DNA from: Bugula neritina
Lineage: Eukaryota > Bryozoa > Gymnolaemata > Cheilostomatida > Bugulidae
NCBI GenBank assembly: GCA_964035545.1
Contig: OZ037770.1
Coordinates: 4,011,662 to 4,075,661 of the forward strand
Direction of reading: 5' to 3'
DNA: 64,000 nucleotides
The translations under genes were made by a program, and so were the position numbers. The notes beneath the pieces are model-generated. The model was given only the letters and a program-made list of their open reading frames with translations. It made no database searches and was not told the origin of the DNA. Numbering within the stretch: position 1 is the stretch's first letter; every line of letters starts with the position of its first letter. Below, in pieces: positions 13,601 to 23,576 of this stretch.

Positions 13601-13949
13601 CCAGTTGAAATATTATACCTTCATCTGTAGATAATAACTCTTAACAGCTATCTAAATCTATAATACTCAGCCAACTATATATACCTATTTTAGGAAAATT
13701 ATTCTTTAAAAAGAAGACAACTTTTATCGAATTATAAAAGAAACTCTTTAATAAATACTTATTTTCAGTTTCCTGTTGTATTTAGGTCAAAAGGGATATC
13801 ATGTGTATAAATCAGTGGCTGTTGGGACAATCAGTGAGTCTTTGCCATATCTGTCTAGACGGTCTCATGAAAATTCCTTTCTGATAGCCAACTCCAGACA
13901 AGAACGACAACTCCTCAACTCTGAGTTAAAATACAGGATTATGGGCTAA
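7620..13949 (+). CDS. Proline/hydroxyproline dehydrogenase-like protein, multi-exon (5' exon missing)
   Basis: FAD-dependent dehydrogenase of the mitochondrial PRODH/PRODH2 family, which oxidises proline or 4-hydroxyproline to the corresponding pyrroline-5-carboxylate. Exons with compatible phases: about 7620-7834, 8354-8532, 9517-9643, 9982-10063, 11485-11723, 11970-12033, 12646-12868, 13057-13145, 13786-13949 (TAA). All introns are GT..AG. Family motifs visible: LMVDAEYTNTNPAL (strand with catalytic-barrel residues), AKLVRGAYM, FVLASHNQDS, GMCDHITYTLG, and the C-terminal LPYLSRRSHEN that closes over the substrate. VDAEYT..NPAL and GMCDH resemble PRODH2 (hydroxyproline dehydrogenase) more than PRODH1 as I know them; that assignment is inference. 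The usual NTYQ motif reads NTTQ here. No in-frame ATG precedes the first exon and a mitochondrial targeting exon was not found, so the N-terminus is incomplete. Confidence 0.9.
8815..8890 (+). repeat. tRNA-derived SINE head in intron 2
   Basis: An A-box-like TGGTATAATGGTTAG lies about 35 bases before a degenerate B-box GGGATCAGATCC. It sits inside an intron of the dehydrogenase gene. The arms do not fold into a good cloverleaf, so a SINE head or tRNA relic fits better than a functional tRNA. Confidence 0.55.
11185..11300 (+). repeat. tRNA-derived SINE fragment
   Basis: An A-box-like TGGTTTGGGGGTTAG is followed by a B-box-like GGGGTCAATTCTC. It lies in the intron before the exon at 11485 and resembles the other SINE heads in the window. 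Confidence 0.5.
13295..13495 (+). repeat. tRNA-derived SINE with conserved core and tail
   Basis: A degenerate tRNA-like head (B-box GGTTTGATTCT) is followed by a core containing GGTGATTTGAAGAAGAG..TTCAGTCAT and a tail GCGACTATAAACC. The core matches the copy at 26055-26270, and the tail is shared with that copy and the minus-strand copy at 50800-51010, so this is one family. It lies in the last intron of the dehydrogenase gene. Confidence 0.65.
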
Positions 13950-15050
13950 ACAGTTAAAAAGAATTTCTTAGAAAACCATTTTTTTGTTTGACAGCGTTCA
14001 TATTTTAGCACTAAACGCATAGTGTATAGCATATTATCATTTGTAAAAATACGAAGCACATACAAGATCTATATACATATTTTTTATGTGCACTAGGATC
14101 CATTTGTAGTCTGTAATGACTACTTATATTTTTGCAAGAAAGTTGTCCATTATGTATTTTTTCATCGATTTGCACAAACAATATATTGAAACATATATAT
14201 ATAATGTCATCGACATTAAAGCGAGTCAAATAATATTTGATAGATAAAAAGGTTATATTGGGAGTGATGCTTTAGCTAATCACTACAAACATAAAGACAA
14301 GGTAAACTGACAGAGCTTGAGAGATACACTATTTGGTTTTGATTCATATCTGGTAATGTTTGTGACATTGGTTTGTTCATCAAACATTCTTATATCTAGA
14401 TAAGTGTATATTGAGTTTAAAGATAGTGTAAGTTGTATCAATTGACATGGGGTCACTTGCCTACCTCTAACACAGTCTCATAGCTTGTCATATGTGCCTG
14501 TTCTAGATGAACAATGTAGGAAATAGAATTAAGTTCAGCTGTAGGCGCTGTCATCAAGGCTAATAATAGTTAATTATAACTGCAGAATACCTTAAGCGGT
14601 TTAACAATTTGCTAATTTATATCACAAAAGAGTTTTATTTTTTAAAGAAATACCTAATGTCTGTTAGAAAAGTTCTTCTATCATGCATCTCAGTCCGTAT
14701 TAGTGAGATGCATTATAAGATTTTAAACAGAAAGTGTGGACTGAAGATGCACCTTATAATTATGTGATTCTCCTTTACATGTTCTTTCAGTTTTATATCC
14801 AAGGAGTTTAGACTAGTTAGTTGATATATAAATATATTGATATGAGAGAAAAGAACTCCTAAACCTGAAGTTTTGCCAACAAAGCACATGGCATATGCCA
14901 ACAGTTATTGAATCTTATATTGCAGGCAATGATTCATATCAAAGCAGCATCATTAGGAAATAGCATGTCTCTGATGACAACTTAACGTACTTTCTTGAGC
15001 TCTGAGTTGGACGAGGTTAAAGTTTTTACTGTCCAATCTAGTTTTTATAT
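13950..15050. other. Intergenic stretch, likely 3' flank of the dehydrogenase gene
   Basis: No second gene is supportable. The 3' untranslated region of the upstream gene must end here, but no polyadenylation signal stands out as the clear one. Confidence 0.4.
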
Positions 15051-15059
15051 AGGTAGATT

Positions 15060-15560
15060 ATTTCTACACAAAAGAAAGGTTGTGTCTATAGGCGGGCCAA
15101 AATGACTTTGGCAAATTCTTTGCCAACGATGCTGAGCAGTAAGATAAATGCTTGTTTAGTTGTTGAGACCTTTTTTGTCTCTCTCATTCTTGTAAAGTTT
15201 GGTGATGTTTGCATCTCTCATGTCTTGTGGCACAGCACTTTCTTCCCAGCATTGACAAAGAACTTTATGGAGGGAATGATATTCCATCACTGCCAGGCGT
15301 CTTGCCCTGGGACAAACTATCAATGGTAATTCATAGTAGTTTCATCATCATCAATAGTGGACATGCTTTCAACTGCATCAAGAGCAGAGTGAGAGTTTAG
15401 GTGGGTCTAGTGTTCCACCCATCTCTCCATCTGCTTTCCTTTTTTGGTGATGAATTCCCCAGCGGAAGATTTGAGAGAAGGCATCTTGCTCTGGATTGGT
15501 TCCATTGCCATCTTGATGCCATCATACATTGCTCTAATGCTCTGAGCTGTTACTACATGG
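15060..15560 (-). pseudogene. Degraded LINE reverse transcriptase fragment
   Basis: Minus-strand translation across shifting frames recovers typical non-LTR reverse-transcriptase landmarks: GKTPGSDGI, then WEESAVPQDMRDANI and a YKNK.DR stretch, then LLSIVGKEFAKVILARL, in the right order and spacing for the fingers/palm start of a Jockey-, RTE- or CR1-like enzyme. It is broken by several frameshifts and stops and lacks the FADD catalytic region. It is therefore a dead 5' and 3' truncated copy. Confidence 0.7.
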
Positions 15561-15904
15561 CTCTACCATACTCAAGAAGTTGTTCTTCACTACAAAGCCT
15601 ATTCTCCATACATTCTTGGCTGATTTGAACTCCTTTCCGCCAGTAAAATGTGTAGTTATTTCCCTTTAGATTGCCAAAATAAGCTAATCACATTTCTTAA
15701 AGGGTAGGAAAGTCTACGCTTATTCTCTTGAATTCATAGTTTATGATGGCTGGTTTTCGGGTGTCTCTGATGTCCAGTAAATTGATGGATAGACCGGTTA
15801 GTATAGTAAGAATGTTCCAACATCTCAATTTACGACCTGGTCTATTAGAGTCAGTTTTTTGTTGCCTCGTAAAAAGATTGCAGTCTTCTGTTTGGTTGTA
15901 TCTA

Positions 15905-16860
15905 TTTTCCCATGCAACGAAAAAGCAAGGCAGGCTATGGCAGAACAGCACCTAACTGGATGAGGGCTGCGCAGCTTATGGCGGGAGGGGTAGCTGTCTA
16001 GTGAAATCTAAAGATCTCTCTCACCGTTGAAAGAAACCCCTGCTGTCTTGCTCTACACCAATTGAGAGACAGCTTATAACTGGTATCTGCTGCTCCCAGT
16101 GTTGTGTCTACACAAAAGGCAAAGATAGAGTGTTCTTGTCAGTGAGATGATGTGCGAGTGTATACCTGGGCATTGATAATATGAAGGACAAGTTGCTGTC
16201 CATGTGGCATGTTCCTCCTCTCCACATCGCTAGCCTGTGTGAAGAAACAGCAGGGCTGTCACAGTTTGGCACCAGCGTCGTTGCAAAAGCTGCCAGAATA
16301 AGGTTTTAAATTATAACTACGAAATGCCTTCGGTTCTCCAACACCTGATTCATCCTTGGGGTTTAACCCCCAAGCTTTTTGTTTAGTTGATATTGCTGCA
16401 AGGCAGCAGAGGTTTGAGATCAGAATTTGCCTTCTCCTGAATGAGCTGCCTTCACAGACTAATGAACCCTATCTGCATATAATGTCTGAATAGCATTCAG
16501 TAACGAATGATGTCATCATTTCATTAGCTCATTTGAGAACTGATTGATTTGCAGATGCAGATAAGAAAATCACAGATTTCATAACTATTATTTGTAGATA
16601 ATGGACTTGTTAGTTAAGTCACAGATTATTGAAGTGAAATTATACAGACTTGAAATAATAAAAGCTATTAAAAATTTTTACATAAATTATTTGAATGAAA
16701 TTTATTGATAATATGTAAAGAGCAATCTTTGATAGATATTAGCAAGCTACTGAAATTATGATAATAATGTTAGCATGGCAATTAGAACATGTGCTGAAAC
16801 AACATAGTCAGTGCTTAGTGTCACATCAAAATATAAATGATAATAAATTTGGCTAAGTAA
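15905..16860. repeat. Tandem duplicated segment, copy 1
   Basis: This ~950-bp block is repeated at 16930-18580 in the same orientation. Shared landmarks include ctatggcggg, tctacaca..aggcaaa, gggcattgat, tggcaccagcg, gtttaa/gtttactccccaag, and a long AT-rich tail ending near aatttggcta. No intact ORF spans either copy. The sequence class is unrecognised; it may be a transposon body or a duplicated non-coding locus. Confidence 0.7.
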
Positions 16861-16929
16861 AAACCGCCCCTACCATAAAACAAGTAGTGCTTTTTTAAAG
16901 TGCCACAACGGGCTAATCACGTCTCCTAT

Positions 16930-18580
16930 TTCCCATGCACCCAATGAGGAAAGCAGACAGTGGCAAAAGAGCACGTAACTGGCTGAGAGCTGCCTAGCCT
17001 ATGGCGGGCAGCAGCTGTACAATAAAATCTAAAAGCCTCTCCCACCAATGGAAGCAACTCCTGGTGCCCTGCTCTATGCCAATCGAGCGACAGCTTACAA
17101 CCTGTATCTACTGTTCCCGATGTTGTATCTACACAGAAGGCAAAACTGAAGTGATCTCTCCAGTGAGAAAAAAATAATGGTGTGTGGGTGTATATTGGGC
17201 ATTGATCATATGGAGAACAGGCTGTCTGTAATTGATTGGAATGCCAGTGAAAAAAAAAAGTTAACCAATGTACCTATAATTAGAAAACCATTACATTAGT
17301 CATGTATATGTAGCTGTTTTGCTTTTATGGCTATGACAAATTTGCACACGAAAGTCAACATGATTTCCTCATGTGTATGATTTCACTATGACTAAGTTGT
17401 ATAAATAGTTTTTTACACCATCAGCTTCCTGAAATGATTCATTCATTGAAGTATATTTTACTCTCAGCTCTCATTCTATGCTACACTTTCAGTAAGCTAA
17501 CATGTAGCATAAACTGCAGAGTAACCTTTCACCTATGTTATGTTAAATTTTTGTTGCATTTAAATCATTTTGAATGGTGGTCTAACAAAGTAAGTATTGT
17601 TATTGTAGTGTTTTTGACAATTATTTATGGCATTTGTATTATATTTTTTAATATCAATTTTAATAATTTAGATGGTGTATACTGATTTTTATAGCAAGAT
17701 TTGTTCTTTACTTGAAGCTTATTAGTTAGTGTCAAATTATCACTGATAAAAGTTTTATCACATATTTTCATTCATTATGGCATATTCACAATTTCATTAT
17801 TTGTAGTTTTCACGACAGTTTTACCAATAAAACATCAGTAGAGACTGAAGACCACATTGTGCCTGTTTACAAACCAGGGATGATAGTTTACACTGTTTTT
17901 CATGTCATCCTTCTCCACGTCGCTGGCATATCCAACGGAAAAGCAGGGCTGCTATAACAGGGCGTTACAGTTCGGCACCAGCGCAGTCGCAGTAGCTGTC
18001 AGAATGAGGTTATAAATAACAACAAAATGCCTTCAGGGCTCCAACTCCTGATTTGTCCTTAGGGTTTACTCCCCAAGCCTCTTTCTTGATTGAGTATCGC
18101 CGCAAGGCAGAGAAAGTTTGAGATTGGAGTTTTCTTTCTTCGAAATGAGCTGTCTACACAGACTAATTAACCCTATTTGCGCAAAATGTCTCAATAGCAT
18201 TCAATAAAAAGTGATGTCATCATTTCATTAGCTCACTTGAGAAATGATTGGTTTGCGGATGCGGATAAGAAAATGACGAATTTGATGACTATTATTTGTA
18301 GATAATGGACTTGTTAGTTATAAGTCACAGATTATTGAAGTGAAATTTTACAGACTTGAAATAATAAAAGCAATTAAAAATTTTTACATAAATTATTTGA
18401 ATGAAATTTATTGATATAATATGTAAAGAGCAATCTTTGATATATACTAGCAAGCTACTGCAATTATAATAATAATGTTAGCATAGGCGTCAGAACATGT
18501 GCTGAAACAACATAGTCAGTGCTTAGTGTCACATGAAAATATAAATGAGAACAAATTTGGCTAAATAAAATCCATATAAG
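16930..18580. repeat. Tandem duplicated segment, copy 2, with ~640-bp insertion
   Basis: Same order of landmarks as the copy at 15905-16860, but interrupted between about 17240 and 17880 by AT-rich sequence with no counterpart in copy 1. The inserted stretch includes an 83-codon open frame with no recognisable similarity. Either an insertion into copy 2 or a deletion from copy 1 explains it. Confidence 0.65.
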
Positions 18581-18978
18581 CAGGATTGGTTAATGTTTAA
18601 CAAGTCATAAAATCAACTGCAACCATATTATACTAAATACTATAACATAGTAATCTATATAGGCAGAACACCCAAAATCACAAATGAACTGAATATATCA
18701 TTTCCGTAAAATGAAAGTACGGCATATATTTCATATAATATGATTATTCAATATGAGATGAAATAACAAGCTAATCTACAGAAGTAAATGTTATCAGTAT
18801 ATAGCTCTATACTCAAAATAAGATACAAAAGTTAAAATATTTGATAGATATTTTGACTGTCAAGTAATCATTACTTATTCACACAAACTCACTATCTGTT
18901 CAGAGTCAAGGGTCATGCAAATTTCTTTAAAAATTAAACGAAGCCTCCTGCAAATTGAAATTGGAGTTATGTACTGAG

Positions 18979-21900
18979 TTAAAAGTTGTCCTCTCTGCTA
19001 AACCCATCAAAGCCAGGAAACAGGTAAAGTCTTTTACGGGGAGGAAGAGTCTTCCAGATTACAACCAAATTTCTGCTTCTCTCTGAATCTTCATCTGCAT
19101 AGAGTTTCTTAACTAGTTTAGTCTGAACCTGTAGAGTAAGTAATGACTAGTAAAACGGTTCATCAATTCACTACTAAAAGTAATAAGGTACAGCTCTCAG
19201 CTGTTAGAATATACTTTAATAATTTTGAGTATAGTAAAACTTTTGGAGTTGTCCGTTACAGTCATGTCATTTGATAAAATGGACTAATTATTAGCAGACT
19301 ACAAGAACATATTAAAGGAGGAGAGAAACTATCAATATAATACTGAGCCATTATCCTAAAGAAATTGAAACAACACAGACTAAACTCTATAATTTAAACA
19401 AGTAAAGCATTGAATGACTTTCTCTTGTACTCAGAACAAATTAAATTGTTTCTTTCAAAAAACATGATAGTTTGAACATGGAGATGAAAGAGATGCCACG
19501 ATGAGGAATAGTTTTTGGCGTAAAAGTTAAAATAGCAAAAAACTTTTGAGCTTTTAATTTACCTGCTGAAAGATGGTGTAGAGATCACGGTGACAGGCAT
19601 GTTTGTAGATTGAAGATACTAGAGCTCTAATCATGGAAGATCCATACTCAGGATGTCTCTTTGATGCTATAATAATATTAAATGCAGCCAAAATCATGGT
19701 CTAGTCAGCCAAAGTATAAGATGTTTTAAGCTAAAGTGTAACACAATTTAAATCTCAAAGTTCTAGAAAACATTTTAGTCACCTCAGTTTAGAAGCTTAT
19801 CAAGTCAACAAGATTAAAACGCAAGAAAAAGGCAAAGAACAATTTTTAGATAGGTGACAAAGTACAACAGTTTAGAAATATCAGCCAATCACTGACTCTT
19901 ATTATACTTACAGCAGACATTACTCTTCAGAACAAGAAGATTATCAACATCCAGTCTTGTCATACATTCTTCTATTCTAGGTGCTGGTGGTGAGACAGGT
20001 CTGATGGGTCTTATTACGCTGGGTGTCTCAGGATATACAATATCATCATCATCAGATTCAGAGTGTGTAGAAGAGACAGCTTCAGTTTCCTCTTCTTGAG
20101 CTGCTGCAAGACCAGATCTGTCTGGATTCACATCAACGTTTGCTGTAAAAAAAACAAACGCATTTAAACTTGCACCGTGATGAGTGAAAAAGAAATTTGA
20201 TCAGTACAGGAAAAGCTTTTCAAAGGTCTCTGTATTGTTTTCACTACTTGACTAAAAATGAAAGTTTCCTATACAAAAATGTAATTACTTCCACTGCAAG
20301 CTTCTAGGATAACAACTGTAGGTTTAGGCTTCAGACTCAAAGGAGCAAGAAAATCATACAAGTCTGTAAGGTTGACCTTCTCAAGGTCAGTTCCATAGAT
20401 ACAGTTATCTTCTTCACCATGACTCATGACAACCAGTATTTGACAACCCAAGCCATTGTTTTTCTCTCCTCTTATCTCAGACTTCACAGCAGACAGCATT
20501 TCCTACAAATTTGAAAATAACTATGTTTAATAATTGATACAAAATTATGATAAATGAATAAAATAATAATTTCCGAACCTGCAAAAAAAATTGTGACCAG
20601 CAGCAAACACCCCGCTTTGGGTTTTCTATACAGTCTTAATTTTCGAGCAATTATAAACTGAACAGTTACAGTCCATCATTGTGTAAATTTTTGAGGTTTG
20701 ATGATTAAGTAGTGCTCGTATTACCTTCACCATAACAACATACCTCTGCTGTCAGGTCTGTGTGTGTCTCAACATCAAACTTGAGAGATTTCAACATGAC
20801 AGACATGTTCTCAACATCAGCATCTGAACCTTCCCTGCATAAGTCTGGTCTTTCAACAAAGTTCTTATTGTTTATTATCAGAGCTCTTCCTCTCTCTCTG
20901 GTCATACTGAACACCTGGATACAAATATTGTTAGAGTATTGCATACAGTAGTAACGTACAGGAGTAAAGTTATCCAGTATATGATGAAACACTTTAAAAA
21001 TAAATAGCTATTATGAAGTTAGATTTTAAAACTCTAAACTGGCCTCAAAGTTCTATGTCTTGTAAAACACTGGTCAAACAAACTTTTGTAACATTCATTT
21101 TACACCTCAGTTACTTTTTGTATTTTAACTTTTATATGTTTATTAGCTATTTGAGTAGCATAAACTATTGTATTACAGCAAATGATATTTTTAACAATGA
21201 AACATTCCATTGCATTTGGTAATCGTTCAAGCATAAGAAAATACTATTAAGGTATGGTTTAAAAACAAGAGTAGGCTGCAATTACATTGATTCCGATCAA
21301 TTGATAATAGGTTGCAATCAACCCTACATTTCTACAAATCAAGTATATAAATTGCATGGTAAAGCAATAGAAGTAAATAATGACGATTCTTGGCTATATT
21401 GACATGCCATATATTTTGACATTTAAAGTCTCATATATGCACTGAATTTCCAAAGCCAAACGTTGTTAACAAAGTGTCCACCAATTCTAAAGATACCATC
21501 AGATGCAACAGAAAAAATTATGGTAGAAGTACAGAGAAGTTTAAAGGTTTCAGGAAAAAACGACATTATTAAATATTTGCCCCACTAGAATTACTCAACA
21601 AAGACTGCTGGGCAATGTTAACACTACATCCCATTCACTTCTTCAAAACACCTCTGACCTCTCTACCTCTCCTCTTTATTTACACCTGGCTTTTTATCTC
21701 TCTCGGAAAACTACTTATGCTACTCCTACTCTTCTCAAAAACCCAAAATAAGTCATAGAAATTTACAAGCAGGTGCACAAACCAGTACACCAAAGTAGCT
21801 AAAAATCACAAAACTATATATACATCCTAATTTGCATGTGACAACAGATTGAACCTTAACCAAACAGACACACCACAAAAACTAAAATGGCTAAAAATTA

Positions 21901-22765
21901 AGAGTTAACTGATGTAAACTGAAAAATTGCCTTCAGACTGTTGCAGTGGCTTTTTGGCAGCTTTCCAAAAATAATTGTGTAACGAAAGCTATTTGTGAAA
22001 ACTTTCGCGATAGCTATTTACTGACAGTTTTTGATCGATGAGTCAGTGTAGCTCAATTTTCCTCCTGCTAAAGATGCAGGCAATCTATACTTAATTGTCA
22101 AAATAATTGTAAGTATCAAGTAAAACGTATATTATCTTCTGTTTTGAACTTCATTAACTAAATGTTTTGTCAGCTATGTAATTAATGTTAAGTTAACAAT
22201 GTTTGTAATTTTTAGGGTTATAAGTTACAGTAAAGTATAAGTACAGTATGAGTACAATTATGAGTATATATGAGTTTAAGTATGAATGAAGTCTAACTTA
22301 AAAAATATACTGTATGCAATAGACAAAAATAGAGTTGTGGCTTGCATCTGTGTCCTCCATTCGTTCACCCTTCATTAAATGAACCATAATACATAGGCAT
22401 CTGTGCCAAACAGCACCCGTGCTGACGTAGCAACAATTATCAGCTGATACAGTAACCACTATCGAATCGGCTGTCACACAGACTGATCTTTTTCTAGAAG
22501 TAGTTCAACTACTAGACATGTTTATCTAGTAAAGAGAGTCTATAGACATAATATATTCATCAACTGATACATTCACCTTGTCAGTATCCGAGAACAGCTG
22601 CTTTATCTTTGGGTTGGTGGTTGGCTTCAATTCAAGTTGTATTAACTTCAGGCCTTCTTCATTTTTTCCATCAGGGTACAGATTGTCATCATTTTCAGAG
22701 AGATCACTCTGATCATCAGCTAACATTTCTAGACAGTCATTCAAACAATTGATTTTTGTCATCAT
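18979..22765 (-). CDS. Caspase (six exons, 352 aa model) with variant active site
   Basis: C14-family cysteine protease or protease-like protein of the apoptosis/inflammation type. Exons in transcript order: 22765-22577, 20914-20744, 20502-20289, 20142-19912, 19666-19563, 19128-18979 (TAA); every junction is GT..AG and phases agree. Residues 1-63 form a short acidic prodomain. RGRALIINNKNF opens p20, His148 lies in MSHGEED and Cys189 in LEACSG, so the catalytic dyad is present. The canonical QACxG glutamine is Glu187. About 60 acidic/Pro-rich residues (ESDDDDIVYPETPS) form the intersubunit linker, then p10 (YGSSMIRAL, HACHRDLYTIF, RKRLYLFPGF). The p10 substrate loop is about three residues short and lacks both usual tryptophans. 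The start is the first of two adjacent ATGs after a possible acceptor; extra 5' exons are possible. The upstream same-strand neighbour is an LRR-Roc-COR gene. Confidence 0.88.
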
Positions 22766-22917
22766 TTGAAAACTATACAGTTAAAATTTTGCTTAATCAT
22801 TAACAGCAAAAAGCAATGGATTACAATGGACGCATGCATAAAAAAGCTTTTAGATATCTACATGTATGGCAAGCTTTGCAAAACAAGGAGTTTTATCAAA
22901 TGGTGGCTGTACACATA

Positions 22918-23268
22918 GGTCATTTTACTTAATTTAGTACACACTGGAAATCTCCAGTTTTTAGCTATTTTTTACAATTTAGCTGCTAATGAACATGGGT
23001 TTTGCCCAAAAGTAGTAAAGCCTAAATGAACACACCTAAAAAATCAAGGTTCCTCTAAATTTTGCTTGATTTGTCATGTTTTTTTCTAATTATTCAGCTA
23101 CTTTTGATTTCAGAGAGTTATGGTTTTTTCATGACGGCCTGCAGTCAAAAGTAGCTGAATAATTAAGAAAAAACATGGGAAATCAAGCAAAATTAAGAAG
23201 AACCTTGATTATTTAGGTGTGTTCATGACACAGGTCATACTCCTGTACTAACTTAAGTAAAATGACCC
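22918..23268. mobile_element. Hairpin MITE copy 1
   Basis: The element begins GGTCATTTTACTTAATTTAG and ends with the inverted version, and almost its whole length is self-complementary around a centre near 23125. It is homologous to the copy at 26285-26705, and a half copy lies at about 57800-57898. It has no ORF. It sits between the caspase start and the orphan exon at 23296. Confidence 0.85.
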
Positions 23269-23295
23269 ACATCAAGTTCTATCTAAAAAATTTAC

Positions 23296-23382
23296 CAGTT
23301 GAATTGTTTTGATCTCCTCGCAGTTTGAGCTCAGCAACTAGCTTCTTCAACTTATTTGATTCTGTTTCTGACAATTTCTCAC
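23296..23382 (-). CDS. Orphan 87-bp exon between caspase and Roc-COR gene
   Basis: Flanked by a good acceptor (ttttattcag) and donor (CTG|GTAAAT). Only one frame is open; it begins with 2 bases completing a codon and ends with 1 base, and encodes a charged helix with EKLSETESNKLKKLVAEL. The pattern is reminiscent of a death-effector-like helix, but this is weak inference. Its 5' phase fits a cryptic donor at 23623-23622 in the last Roc-COR exon (CCAT|GTATGT). Its 3' phase does not fit the caspase exon at 22765, so either an exon is missing or it belongs to a different isoform. Confidence 0.45.
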
Positions 23383-23576
23383 CTGAATAAAACAAATAAG
23401 ATTAGCATTTCTAAACTTTAAAGAATTTAAGTTACGAGATACTGACATGTGAATAGGAGCTTATGCTTTTAAGTTGCCATTTTATAATTAAGACAAAATA
23501 TTCAACTAATTGCTCAAAATTTTTACTAAAAGTTTTTTTGCAACACAAAGTAGTAAATATTTATTTGTTGAAACAA

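Noticed and set aside
15102-15955. Plus-strand ORFs of 63-75 codons
   Set aside because: They are antisense to a LINE reverse-transcriptase relic that reads on the minus strand.
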